NCBI GenBank assembly: GCA_964424345.1
Contig: CAYRIK010000001.1
Location: forward strand, 1-64,000
DNA: 64,000 bases
Direction of reading: 5' to 3'
Origin: RGIG6307 sp964424345
GTDB taxonomy: Bacteria; Bacillota; Clostridia; Lachnospirales; Lachnospiraceae
How positions within the stretch are numbered: the stretch's first letter is position 1; the number at the start of each line of letters is the position of its first letter. The position numbers and the translations under genes are program-made. Positions 35,955 to 44,810 of the stretch are shown here, in pieces. Under the pieces are notes generated by a model. The model had not been told where the DNA came from and searched no databases. It saw only the letters and a list, made by a program, of their open reading frames with translations.

Positions 35955-36695
35955 GTGCGAAATTTTAAGATAGTTTTACAATATGATGGTACGAGATATC
36001 AAGGATGGCAGCGACAAGTATCTACAGATAATACGATACAGGGAAAATTAGAAACGCTGTTGTCAAAGATGTGTGAACAGCCTGTAGAAATACAGGGAGC
36101 TGGAAGAACTGACGCAGGCGTACATGCGTATGGTCAGGTAGCAAATTTTCACATAGATACTGATAAAACACCAAGTGAGATTATGGAATACATGAATGCG
36201 TATTTGCCAGAAGATATCTGTGTTATAAGCTGTGAAGAAAAGCCGGAACGTTTTCATGCAAGATTGCTTGCAAAAGGCAAGATTTATCAGTACTGCATCT
36301 GGAATAGTGAGGTAAAACCAGTATTTAGACGTAAATATGTGCATCAGATTCCAAGAACACTGGATGTAGAAGCAATGCAAAAGGCAGCAGACCTTTTAAT
36401 TGGAACACATGACTATCAATCTTTTACTTCCACAAAAAGAGGAAAAAAGTCCACTGTGAGAACAGTGGACTCTATCCGAATTGAGCGTAAAGGAGAAGAA
36501 CTTGTTTTTACGTTTAAGGGAAATGGATTTTTGTATCATATGGTCCGCATCATTATGGGAACATTGGTTGAAACCGGACTTGGTTTACGAAAACCGGAAG
36601 ATATCGTATCTGTGTTAGAAGCAAAAGACAGAAGCAAAGCAGGGCATTTGATTCCTGGCAATGGGCTTACTTTGGTAAAAGTATTATATGAATAA
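35955..36695 (+). CDS. truA: tRNA pseudouridine(38-40) synthase
   Basis: A 246-residue enzyme that makes pseudouridine in the tRNA anticodon arm. The catalytic Asp is in GAGRTDAGVHAYGQVANF. The GTG start at 35955 follows AGAGGG with 8 bases of spacing and gives the usual N-terminus NFKIVLQYDGTRYQGWQ. It overlaps the CPBP protease gene by 8 bases. Confidence 0.96.
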   Translation: MRNFKIVLQYDGTRYQGWQRQVSTDNTIQGKLETLLSKMCEQPVEIQGAGRTDAGVHAYGQVANFHIDTDKTPSEIMEYMNAYLPEDICVISCEEKPERFHARLLAKGKIYQYCIWNSEVKPVFRRKYVHQIPRTLDVEAMQKAADLLIGTHDYQSFTSTKRGKKSTVRTVDSIRIERKGEELVFTFKGNGFLYHMVRIIMGTLVETGLGLRKPEDIVSVLEAKDRSKAGHLIPGNGLTLVKVLYE

Positions 36696-37338
36696 GGAAA
36701 AAGAAAAGATGTGTGGTATGAAAAGTCTATTCTCTATAATCGTGTATGTATGTAGTAATGTGATTTTCTCGCAAGTCTTTTCTTTTTTTTATGAAAGAAA
36801 AGATGGAATGGCATGGAATAGAATCTGCACATTTTTAGCAGTCAGTATTGTGCTGTATGTGTTAGGAAGAGGCAGAGAAGCCATTCAAAAGGGAAACAAA
36901 CGGAACGTGCCTGATTGGAAAAAAACATCTGTATGGGTGATTTTTTCTGTCGCATTGGCACTTGGTTTAAATATATTATTTTGGAAACTTGGTTTTCTTT
37001 CTTTAGACAGCGGGTATCAGGAAGCATCACAATCATTATATCGTGTGAGTATTCCAATGGGAATCATTCTATATGGTATTGCAGCACCATTGGCAGAAGA
37101 AATGCTGTTTCGCGGTATTTTATTTCAAGATTTTAAAACATATTTAAAACCAGTATACGCAGCGGCAGCATCTGCTCTTATATTTGGATTGTACCATGGA
37201 AATGTTGTACAGGCAGTGTATGGTTTTTGCATGGGATTTGTATTTGCATATGCATACGAAGATACCGAAAGTTTTTTGACACCGCTTTTGATGCATGGCA
37301 TCGTAAATATAGTTGTATTTTGTATTTCTTCACATTAA
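36688..37338 (+). CDS. CPBP-family intramembrane metalloprotease
   Basis: A 216-residue membrane protein with about six hydrophobic segments and the CPBP motifs EEMLFRG (EExxxR type, near residue 138), FGLYHGN (FxxxH) and a late HGIVN. These residues form the metal site of CAAX-prenyl-protease-like and bacteriocin-processing enzymes. Substrate unknown. It overlaps the truA end by 8 bases. Confidence 0.88.
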   Translation: MNKEKEKMCGMKSLFSIIVYVCSNVIFSQVFSFFYERKDGMAWNRICTFLAVSIVLYVLGRGREAIQKGNKRNVPDWKKTSVWVIFSVALALGLNILFWKLGFLSLDSGYQEASQSLYRVSIPMGIILYGIAAPLAEEMLFRGILFQDFKTYLKPVYAAAASALIFGLYHGNVVQAVYGFCMGFVFAYAYEDTESFLTPLLMHGIVNIVVFCISSH

Positions 37339-37383
37339 TCAGATAAAATGTACTTCTTTTGTAGGTTAAAGTGTTAAAATTTA

Positions 37384-37412
37384 TTGACTTTTCTAAGTAT
37401 GCAAGATATGAT
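37384..37412 (+). promoter_or_regulatory. sigma-A promoter of metN-metI
   Basis: TTGACT (37384-37389), 17-base spacer, TATGAT (37407-37412). The leader to metN is about 50 bases, too short for a SAM-I riboswitch, and none of its conserved segments is seen. Confidence 0.7.
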
Positions 37413-37468
37413 AAGAAATATGTGAATTTATACACTTTTACACAAGATTATGCGAGAGGAAATATAAA

Positions 37469-38497
37469 ATGGAACCGATTATAAAGATTGAAAACGTCAG
37501 CAAATCCTTTGCAGGCAAAAATCAGGTAAACGCTTTAAATGGTGTCAGCCTGGATATTTATCGCGGCGACATCTTTGGTATCATCGGTATGTCAGGTGCC
37601 GGTAAGAGTACACTGGTAAGATGTCTGAATTTTTTAGAGAAGCCAACAGATGGTAAGGTATACGTAGAAGGAAAAGATTTGTCAGGATTATCCCCAAAAC
37701 AGCTTCGAAAAATGCGTACACATATTTCCATGATCTTCCAGCATTTCAATTTATTGATGCAGAAAAGTATCATAGATAATGTATGTTTTCCATTACAGTT
37801 AGCAGGTGTTAAGAAAAAAGATGCACATGCAAGAGCAATGGAACTTTTAGAAATCGTAGGTCTTACAGAAAAGGCAAATGCATATCCATCCCAGTTATCC
37901 GGTGGACAAAAGCAAAGAGTTGCTATCGCAAGAGCACTTGCAAGTGATCCTCAGATTTTACTTTGCGATGAAGCAACAAGTGCATTAGACCCACAGACAA
38001 CAAAGTCTATTTTAAAACTTTTAAAAGAAATCAATGAAAAAATGGGTATCACAATTGTTTTAATTACCCATGAAATGAGCGTTGTAGAAGAAATTTGTAC
38101 AAAGGTTGCAATCTTAGACAATGGTAATCTGGCAGAAACTGGATTGGTAAGTGAAATCTTTGCTTCTCCAAAGAGTGACGAAGGTAAGAAAATCATTTAT
38201 GGTACAGAAACACAAGAACATTTTGAAGTAGACAGCAGATGTATCCGTCTTGTATTTAATAATAACGGTGCATATGAGCCAGTCATTGCAAACATGATAT
38301 TGACATTTAAGATGCCAGTAAATATTTTAAAGGCAAATATCCGAAATGTGAGCGGTACTGTAAAAGGAGAAATGGTACTGCAGCTTCCTGATAATGCAGA
38401 TATTGCAGAGAAAATGGTTGGATATTTGAAAAATCATGATGTTACGGTAGAAGAATTTAGACCAGTAAGTGGAATGAGGGGTGAACAAGATGTTTAG
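37469..38497 (+). CDS. metN: methionine ABC transporter ATP-binding protein
   Basis: A 342-residue ATPase. Walker A is GMSGAGKSTLVRCLNFLEKP, the signature is LSGGQKQRVAIARAL, Walker B is LLCDEATSALD, with the switch His in LITHEM. The C-terminal 90 residues form the NIL domain that gives substrate feedback in MetN. It follows GAGAGGAAA and overlaps metI. The exact substrate (methionine or a related compound) is inferred from the family. Confidence 0.92.
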   Translation: MEPIIKIENVSKSFAGKNQVNALNGVSLDIYRGDIFGIIGMSGAGKSTLVRCLNFLEKPTDGKVYVEGKDLSGLSPKQLRKMRTHISMIFQHFNLLMQKSIIDNVCFPLQLAGVKKKDAHARAMELLEIVGLTEKANAYPSQLSGGQKQRVAIARALASDPQILLCDEATSALDPQTTKSILKLLKEINEKMGITIVLITHEMSVVEEICTKVAILDNGNLAETGLVSEIFASPKSDEGKKIIYGTETQEHFEVDSRCIRLVFNNNGAYEPVIANMILTFKMPVNILKANIRNVSGTVKGEMVLQLPDNADIAEKMVGYLKNHDVTVEEFRPVSGMRGEQDV

Positions 38498-39152
38498 TAC
38501 AGAAATGATAGAACTTTTCCGAGACGGATTTGGAGAAAGTTTATATATGACTGTTTGTGCCACCCTTTTGGCATACGCAGTAGGTCTTCCATGGGGCGTG
38601 ATTTTAAATATCACAGATAAAGAAGGTATTTGTGCAAATCGTGCAGTATATACAGTATTGGATTTACTTGCCAATGTACTTAGAAGTATTCCGTTCTTAA
38701 TTTTGTTAATCTGGATTCAGCCTGTAACAAAGTTTGTAGTAGGTAAGAGCTATGGCTCTAGTGCTACAATGTTTCCACTTTTTGTAGCAGCAGCTCCATT
38801 TATTGCCAGAATGGTAGAAAGCTCTTTAAAGGAAGTAGATAAGGGCGTAATTGAAGCAGCATTAAGTATGGGAGCAAGCCCAATACAGATTATTTTCAAA
38901 GTGCTTTTAGTAGAAGCACGTACTTCTTTAATCGTTGGTGTAACTATTGCACTTGGAACAGTGCTTGGATATTCTGCAATGGCCGGAACAGTTGGCGGCG
39001 GTGGTCTTGGCGACATCGCAATCCGTTATGGATATTATCGAAGAGAAGAAGATGTTATGTTTGTATCTGTTGTACTGTTAGTACTGTTGATTCAGGTATT
39101 ACAGGGAATCGGAATGAAACTTGCAAAGAAAGTAGATAAAAGAATAAGATAA
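38490..39152 (+). CDS. metI: methionine ABC transporter permease
   Basis: A 220-residue permease with about five membrane helices and the EAA-type loop EAALSMGASPIQIIFKVLL that contacts MetN. ATG 38490 is used because GAGGGG lies 8 bases upstream, inside metN; a GTG at 38481 would add three residues. The 3' end meets a terminator. No metQ substrate-binding lipoprotein follows, so this transporter lacks its usual third component here. Confidence 0.92.
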   Translation: MFSTEMIELFRDGFGESLYMTVCATLLAYAVGLPWGVILNITDKEGICANRAVYTVLDLLANVLRSIPFLILLIWIQPVTKFVVGKSYGSSATMFPLFVAAAPFIARMVESSLKEVDKGVIEAALSMGASPIQIIFKVLLVEARTSLIVGVTIALGTVLGYSAMAGTVGGGGLGDIAIRYGYYRREEDVMFVSVVLLVLLIQVLQGIGMKLAKKVDKRIR

Positions 39153-39156
39153 ATAG

Positions 39157-39193
39157 AAACCCTCTGCATAGTATTGTGTGCAGAGGGTTTTTG
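39157..39193 (+). terminator. intrinsic terminator after metI
   Basis: AAACCCTCTGCA (39157-39168) pairs perfectly with TGCAGAGGGTTT (39179-39190) and is followed by T residues. It probably also serves the convergent hflX gene. Confidence 0.85.
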
Positions 39194-39208
39194 TGTGAAT
39201 GTTATTTT

Positions 39209-40540
39209 TTAGGAAATAAGAAATGGTTTTAAGCGATGTTCATATAATGGATTGACTTCTAATTCCATATAAATGCCGTCAGCCTGATATTCTTGTGTAA
39301 AAATATTGGCTTCCTTTTGCATAAGGTTATGGAGAGAACCTTCTGTATAAGGTAAAAGAACTTTTGCATGGAATAAATTTCCATAAATTTGCTGCATAAT
39401 CAATTCCATTAATTCTGAAATACCAATTCCCTTTCCAGCAGCCATATGAATCTTTTTGTCATGAATGCGAGGAAGAGAAGTAATTTCCAAAAGGCGATCA
39501 GCTTTATTGTATACGATAATCTGTGGAATATGTCCAGCTCCAAGTTCTGCAAGTGTTTCATTTGTAACACGCATATGTTCCTTATAGTATGGATCAGAAA
39601 CGTCAACAACCTGTAATAATAAATCTGCTTCACAAGCTTCTTCTAAAGTAGAACGGAATGCATCAATCAGATTGTGTGGAAGTTTGTCAATAAATCCAAC
39701 GGTATCTGAAAGATAAAAAGGAGATTTCCCAGGTGGTGTGATTTTACGAATCGTAGTTTCCAATGTTGCAAAGAGCATATCTTTTTGCAGTACCATTTTA
39801 TGTTCGTTGTGTGCAATATCGGAATTGCCGTATTCTTCTAATAAGCGATTCATGATAGTAGATTTTCCGGCATTTGTGTAACCAACGAGGGAAACTTGTG
39901 GAATCGCACTATTTTTACGGCTTTTTCTCTGTGTGATACGATTTTTTTTGACTACTTCTAATTCTCGTCTGCATTCTGCAATACGATGTTCGATATGACG
40001 TCTGTCTAACTCTAATTTTTTCTCACCAGCACCTTTGTTGGAACGAGAACCGCTGCCACCGCCCTGTCTGGATAAAGAAGTACCCATTCCGCTTAAACGA
40101 GGAAGTAAATATTGCAGTCTTGCAAGTTCTACTTGCAGTTTGGCTTCACGTGTTTTGGCTCGGTCGCTGAATATTTCTAAAATAAGGGCTGTTCGGTCTA
40201 ATAAAGGCTTTTCAATTTCCATACTCAAGTTACGAACCTGAGATGGAGAGAGTGCATTGTCAAATACGACAACATCAGCATCTGTTTCCTGACAAGCTTC
40301 GATAACTTCTTGTACTTTTCCAGTGCCGATATAAAGAGCCTGATGCGGAGCTGGAAGCGTCTGCGTCAAGGTGGCAACTACTTCCATATTGCATGCTTCA
40401 CAGAGACTGATTAATTCGTCCATGGAATGTTCAAAGTGTAGGTCCTGTCCAATAGAAAGCCCTACAACAACTGCTCGCTCTTTTTCGACAGGTTCTTGTA
40501 TAAGGTCTAAATCTTCCAAATGATTTGTGGTATTTTTCAC
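39209..40540 (-). CDS. hflX: GTPase HflX
   Basis: A 443-residue ribosome-associated GTPase, implicated in splitting stalled ribosomes. The N-terminal domain contains GTGKVQEVIEACQETDADVVVFDN, the glycine-rich linker is GGGSGSRSNKGAGEKKLELD, G1 is GYTNAGKSTIMNRL, and G3 is LSDTVGFIDKLPH. The start is GTG at 40540, with AAGGAGG 7 bases upstream on the reverse strand. Divergent from the M14-like gene. Confidence 0.94.
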   Translation of the reverse strand: MKNTTNHLEDLDLIQEPVEKERAVVVGLSIGQDLHFEHSMDELISLCEACNMEVVATLTQTLPAPHQALYIGTGKVQEVIEACQETDADVVVFDNALSPSQVRNLSMEIEKPLLDRTALILEIFSDRAKTREAKLQVELARLQYLLPRLSGMGTSLSRQGGGSGSRSNKGAGEKKLELDRRHIEHRIAECRRELEVVKKNRITQRKSRKNSAIPQVSLVGYTNAGKSTIMNRLLEEYGNSDIAHNEHKMVLQKDMLFATLETTIRKITPPGKSPFYLSDTVGFIDKLPHNLIDAFRSTLEEACEADLLLQVVDVSDPYYKEHMRVTNETLAELGAGHIPQIIVYNKADRLLEITSLPRIHDKKIHMAAGKGIGISELMELIMQQIYGNLFHAKVLLPYTEGSLHNLMQKEANIFTQEYQADGIYMELEVNPLYEHRLKPFLIS

Positions 40541-40570
40541 GATAAGTCCTCCTTTTGAGGTATTGAATTT

Positions 40571-40599
40571 ACTATATTTATTCGATATAATGAATGCAA
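40571..40599 (-). promoter_or_regulatory. sigma-A promoter of hflX
   Basis: On the reverse strand: TTGCAT (40599-40594), 17-base spacer, TATAGT (40576-40571), about 30 bases before the GTG start. Confidence 0.6.
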
Positions 40600-40724
40600 A
40601 GGGTACATACCCTTGATTTTACCATAAGACATTGCATTGTGAAATGTTTTTTGTATGAAAATGATATTTTTTCAATGTAAAAAGGATTTGCTTAGTATGA
40701 AAGAAAACAAAGGAGCAGCAGATA

Positions 40725-41672
40725 ATGATTAGTACCGTTTTTGAAGCCAGCTTATCCGTAGGTGAGACATTGCGTGTTCAAAAAAATAGAATCGGGGTAG
40801 GAGATAAGAAGCCTGCCGCAGCCAGACTTTCTGTAGTAACAGGAATACATGGAGATGAGTTAGAAGGACAGTATGTGTGTTATGAACTGGCTCGCAGATT
40901 AAAGGAACAGCCACAATTTTTACAAGGAAATGTCGATATTTATCCAGCATTAAACCCGCTTGGAATTGATATGTCAACGAGGTTGATTCCTAAAAAAGAA
41001 CTTGATTTGAACCGTTGCTTTCCAGGAAGAGAAGAAGGCAAGATGACAGAACGTTATGCAGCAGCAATCGTAGATTCTTTAGCAGGTTCGGATATGGTTT
41101 TAGATATTCATTCCAGTGATAAATTTACAAGAGAGCTTCCACAAGTGCGTATCAGCAGAGAATTTGCAGACAAACTGCTGCCATTTGCAAAACAAATGAA
41201 CGTAGATGTAATCTGGATCAATGAAATAGATGTTGTGCATAAAGCAACATTGGCACATACGTTAAATGTGCTTGGTATTCCAACAATGGTAGTAGACATG
41301 GGACTTGGCATTCGTATACATAGAGATTGCGGGGATCAGATTGTAGATGGAATCTTTAAGCTAATGAGCGAAATGGGAATGTGGACAGGTCCGGTTCCAA
41401 AGACACAGCATCCAGTTATTTCCAGTGATGGCGAAGTAGAATTTATCCGAAGCAGCCGAAAAGGAATTTTCCTTCCAGCAATTGAGCACAACCATTATGT
41501 AGTGCCGGGACAGGTAATAGGAAGTTTAGTAGATCCATATACAGGAGAAACATATGAAAAGATTTATGCCAAAAGAGGCGGTCTGATTTTTTCATTGCGT
41601 GTAAATCCAATGGTGTATGAAGGATCTTTGCTTGCAAGGGTACTGAGTGAGAAAGAGGAGAACGAGGCATGA
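40725..41672 (+). CDS. M14-like succinylglutamate desuccinylase/aspartoacylase family protein
   Basis: A 315-residue putative zinc hydrolase. The zinc motif HxxE is intact in TGIHGDELEGQY, the third ligand His is in VLDIHSSDKF, and LDLNRCFPG is the substrate-binding Asn-Arg region. The C-terminal part has the beta-rich domain of this family. The substrate is unknown; family members deacylate N-acyl amino acids. ATG follows AAAGGAG. It overlaps the next gene by 4 bases (ATGA). Confidence 0.85.
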   Translation: MISTVFEASLSVGETLRVQKNRIGVGDKKPAAARLSVVTGIHGDELEGQYVCYELARRLKEQPQFLQGNVDIYPALNPLGIDMSTRLIPKKELDLNRCFPGREEGKMTERYAAAIVDSLAGSDMVLDIHSSDKFTRELPQVRISREFADKLLPFAKQMNVDVIWINEIDVVHKATLAHTLNVLGIPTMVVDMGLGIRIHRDCGDQIVDGIFKLMSEMGMWTGPVPKTQHPVISSDGEVEFIRSSRKGIFLPAIEHNHYVVPGQVIGSLVDPYTGETYEKIYAKRGGLIFSLRVNPMVYEGSLLARVLSEKEENEA

Positions 41673-42604
41673 TAGAAAGAGAAATTTTCCGTATGCAGAC
41701 TCCTTATCGTGAAGATATGGTCATAAAAGGATATCAATTTGGTAAAGGACAGAAGGGAGCCTGTATTTTAGGGCCATTGAGAGGAAATGAAATACAACAG
41801 CTTTATGTATGTTCTCAGCTTGTAAAAGCACTAAAAGAATTAGAACAAAGAGGCTGTATCTCCAGTAATAAAGAGATTTTGATTATTCCAGTAGTCAATA
41901 CATATTCTATGAACGTAGATCAACGCTTTTTTGGCGCAGACGATGTAGATATCAATCGTAGTTTTCCAGGAAATGAACGTGGAGAAACGACATATCGAAT
42001 CAGTGCCGCTTTGTTAAATGAAATCAAAGAATATTCTTATGGTATACAGTTTGGCAGCTTTTATATGACAGGAGAGTGTGTTCCACATGTGCGTATTATA
42101 GAGAATGGACATCAGAGTTCTTCTCTTGCAAACCTTTTTGGCTTGCCATATGTTGTTGCAAGAGATCCAAAGCCAATCGACACAAGAACACTTAATTATA
42201 ACTGGCAGACCAAAATGACAAAGGCGTTTAGTGTGTATACGAATAAGAGTACAGAGATTGATGATAAGAGTGCATCACAGGCAGTTTCAGCTGTACTGCG
42301 CTTTTTGACGAGAATGGGTATTATCAAGTATGAAAGCCATAGTGGTTATATTAGCCATGTCATAAAAGAAAAGGATTTGAAATCTGTATATTCTCCAACG
42401 AATGGTATTTTTAGAAGCCGTATTCATGCAGGAGATGAAGTACGCTATGGAGACCCGATGGCAGATATTATCGATCCATATACTGGAGAAGTGAAAATGA
42501 CGATTCTTGCACCGACCGATGGTATTGTATTTTTTGCATATACAGATATGCTGATTGGACAATATGATGTAGTGTGTAAGTTGATTCATAGACTGCATCA
42601 ATAA
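41669..42604 (+). CDS. degenerate M14-like aspartoacylase-family protein
   Basis: A 311-residue paralogue of the preceding protein, translationally coupled to it. DINRSFPG is conserved, but the HxxE motif reads GPLRGNEIQQ (His replaced by Arg) and the DIHSS segment reads IQFGSFY (His replaced by Phe). Two of three expected zinc ligands are therefore missing. It may be a catalytically dead partner that forms a heteromer with, or regulates, the upstream enzyme. Function unknown. Confidence 0.8.
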   Translation: MIEREIFRMQTPYREDMVIKGYQFGKGQKGACILGPLRGNEIQQLYVCSQLVKALKELEQRGCISSNKEILIIPVVNTYSMNVDQRFFGADDVDINRSFPGNERGETTYRISAALLNEIKEYSYGIQFGSFYMTGECVPHVRIIENGHQSSSLANLFGLPYVVARDPKPIDTRTLNYNWQTKMTKAFSVYTNKSTEIDDKSASQAVSAVLRFLTRMGIIKYESHSGYISHVIKEKDLKSVYSPTNGIFRSRIHAGDEVRYGDPMADIIDPYTGEVKMTILAPTDGIVFFAYTDMLIGQYDVVCKLIHRLHQ

Positions 42605-42623
42605 AAGTAACTTAATTATCTAA

Positions 42624-42665
42624 TAAAAAAATCCGCCTGTATATCAATCTGATATGCAGGCGGAT
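42624..42665 (-). terminator. terminator of the MATE gene
   Basis: ATCCGCCTGTATATC (42631-42645) pairs with GATATGCAGGCGGAT (42651-42665) over 15 pairs with one G-T. The A run at 42625-42630 becomes a T tract on the reverse strand, so it terminates transcription from the MATE gene. Confidence 0.85.
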
Positions 42666-42731
42666 ATGTGAGTAAGCAAAAATGCGTAATATAGAATGGA
42701 ACAAGTGTCAGATCATAGGAACGATTTGAAA

Positions 42732-44081
42732 TTATTCATCGTATGTATGGTCTGGCAAATCTTTTTTCCAAATACCTGAAATGTAAGAACTTAAAGCAAG
42801 GATACATTCTGTTACCCAGCACAATATCCATGCGATATACATACCATCCATGCCAAAGCGTGGGATGAGTAACATACTGAACAGTACACGAGAAATCGCA
42901 CCGGAGGCAGTCAGGGAAACTAATAATTTCAAAGAAGATGTACCACGATAGAAAGAGTGGAACAGGTTATTGATCATATTAAACATAATAAATGGAGAAA
43001 ATACTTGAGCAAATCTGATTGCATAAGTAAGTCCTTCACCATTGTATCCTGCTGGGAAAAAGACTGCACATACAGGCTTTGCAAAAATCATGCAGATCAA
43101 TACAGGAACAGAAGTAAATAAAATACCCTGAAGCATTCCAACGCGTACACCTTTGTTCAACTGATGAGATTTTTCAGCACCGATACACTGTGCTGCATAA
43201 TTGCTCAATGTCTTTGCAGAGTTCTGGTAAATAGAAGCACTGAAATTGTAAATTTGTCCTACAACAGTATAAGCGGCACTTGCAGAACTGCTGATGCCAT
43301 TGATCATAGGAGCAATGATGAGTCCTGCAACGTACATGATAAGCTGCTGGGCAGAACATGGCAGAGCGATAATGGACATTTTCTGGATAACTTGGAAGTT
43401 AAAGGATACTTTTTGGTTGGAAACGCCCATTTCTTTGAAACATTTTCTTAACTTCCATAGGTAGCAAATATCTACAACAAGACCAGCAAATAAAGTAGAA
43501 AGTGCGATACCGGCAACACCAAGTTTTAAAATAGTAACAGATAGTATATTGCCAGCGATATTTAGTACAGCAGAAACTAAGGACATATAAAATGGATAAG
43601 AGCTTAATCCAAATGCATTCATAATATGTACGAAATTATTGCTTAACAGTAAAAGGAAAAATCCGATGATGTAGATATTTAAGTAAATCTTAGCATCTGT
43701 ATAAATAGAAGCATCTACTTTTAAAAACTTCAGTACGATGTCATCACAAAGTACGACAATAATACCAAATACAATGGATGCAACTGTAAGTGTTCCAAGA
43801 TTGTGATAAACAGAAATCTTGATATCTTTATATTTTTTTGCACCAAATAAAGCAGCAAGATGAATGGAAGCACCGGCTGCGTATCCCCAGAAAATAGAAG
43901 AGGAAAAAGAAATAAACGCAGAAGTAGAACCAATGGCAGCAAGACCAGTATCACCTAAAAACTTTCCGGCAATTACAGTGTCAATCAAGTTATAGCATTG
44001 TGACAGCAGACCGGACAAAACGAGGGGAATGGCAAACAGGATAAAGGTTTTATAAATATTGCCTTTTGTTAAATCTTTCAT
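42732..44081 (-). CDS. MATE-family efflux transporter
   Basis: A 449-residue polytopic protein with about 12 membrane helices in two pseudo-repeated halves. Typical opening MKDLTKGNIYKTFILFAIPL, with LIDTVIAGKFLGDTGLAAIG in the first half. It would export drugs or organic cations using a sodium or proton gradient. The start follows AAGGAGAT on the reverse strand. Confidence 0.92.
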   Translation of the reverse strand: MKDLTKGNIYKTFILFAIPLVLSGLLSQCYNLIDTVIAGKFLGDTGLAAIGSTSAFISFSSSIFWGYAAGASIHLAALFGAKKYKDIKISVYHNLGTLTVASIVFGIIVVLCDDIVLKFLKVDASIYTDAKIYLNIYIIGFFLLLLSNNFVHIMNAFGLSSYPFYMSLVSAVLNIAGNILSVTILKLGVAGIALSTLFAGLVVDICYLWKLRKCFKEMGVSNQKVSFNFQVIQKMSIIALPCSAQQLIMYVAGLIIAPMINGISSSASAAYTVVGQIYNFSASIYQNSAKTLSNYAAQCIGAEKSHQLNKGVRVGMLQGILFTSVPVLICMIFAKPVCAVFFPAGYNGEGLTYAIRFAQVFSPFIMFNMINNLFHSFYRGTSSLKLLVSLTASGAISRVLFSMLLIPRFGMDGMYIAWILCWVTECILALSSYISGIWKKDLPDHTYDE

Positions 44082-44171
44082 AATATAAAATCTCCTTATC
44101 TTAAAACATTACCCTACATCATAGCAACTTTAAAAAAAATTTCAAGTTAAAAAACAGAAAAGAGGAAATAT

Positions 44172-44618
44172 ATGAAATTTGTAATACAACGAGTAAACCA
44201 CGCTTCTGTCAGTGTGGAAGGAAATGTAATTGGAAAAATTGAAAAAGGATTTATGGTATTGATCGGAGTTTGTCAGGAAGACACAAAAGAAACAGCCGAC
44301 AAGCTTATTCATAAGATGACAGGGCTTCGCATTTTTGCAGATGAAAATGGAAAGACCAATTTGGCGTTAAAAGATGTAGATGGTGCTTTGCTGTTGGTGT
44401 CTCAGTTTACACTTTATGCAGACTGCAAAAAAGGATTCCGCCCAAGCTTTGTACATGCAGGAGATCCAAATCATGCAAAAGAACTCTATGAATATATAAT
44501 AGAAGAATGTCGTAAAAAAGAATTTAAAGTAGAAACAGGAGAATTTGGTGCAGATATGCAGGTATCTTTAGAAAATGATGGGCCTTTTACAATCATTTTG
44601 GATTCCAGAGAGCTGTAA
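44172..44618 (+). CDS. dtd: D-aminoacyl-tRNA deacylase
   Basis: A 148-residue enzyme that hydrolyses D-aminoacyl-tRNAs. The conserved SQFTLYADCKKGFRPSF motif (residues about 78-94) and the Gly-Pro motif in ENDGPFTII near the C-terminus are present. ATG follows AGAGGAAA. No operon partner is seen; ppdK follows after a 192-base gap. Confidence 0.95.
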   Translation: MKFVIQRVNHASVSVEGNVIGKIEKGFMVLIGVCQEDTKETADKLIHKMTGLRIFADENGKTNLALKDVDGALLLVSQFTLYADCKKGFRPSFVHAGDPNHAKELYEYIIEECRKKEFKVETGEFGADMQVSLENDGPFTIILDSREL

Positions 44619-44693
44619 AACAAAGAAAAAGTCAAAAAAACTTTTAACAAATAAGAAAAAATAATAAATTGCACTACACAAAATAAATTTTTT

Positions 44694-44703
44694 GTGCTAA
44701 AAT
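44694..44703 (+). promoter_or_regulatory. extended -10 promoter of ppdK
   Basis: TGC followed by TAAAAT (44698-44703) forms an extended -10 element. No -35 at the usual spacing was found. Transcription would start near 44710, just before the foldable leader. Confidence 0.45.
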
Positions 44704-44714
44704 ATAACCACTGG

Positions 44715-44770
44715 AGTGTAGCTTATGTATTTTTTGATATATAAGTGGTATGTTTATGCATACCTACACT
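44715..44770 (+). ncRNA. foldable ppdK leader, candidate three-way junction
   Basis: AGTGTAG (44715-44721) pairs with CTACACT (44764-44770) and encloses two hairpins: CTTAT (44722-44726) with ATAAG (44741-44745), and GGTATG (44747-44752) with CATACC (44759-44764). The three stems almost abut, as in a compact junction. It lies in the transcribed leader, 40 bases before the ppdK start. It matches no named riboswitch class known to me. Confidence 0.4.
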
Positions 44771-44810
44771 GGTCACACACAATATAATTCTTATTAGGAG
44801 GTCATAGATT

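Noticed and set aside
37339..37468. SAM-I riboswitch before metN
   Set aside because: The promoter is about 50 bases from the gene and no conserved S-box segments are present.
40600..40724. Forward promoter for the first M14-like gene
   Set aside because: A TTGCAT and TATGAA pair with a 16-base spacer is present but too weak to list as a feature.
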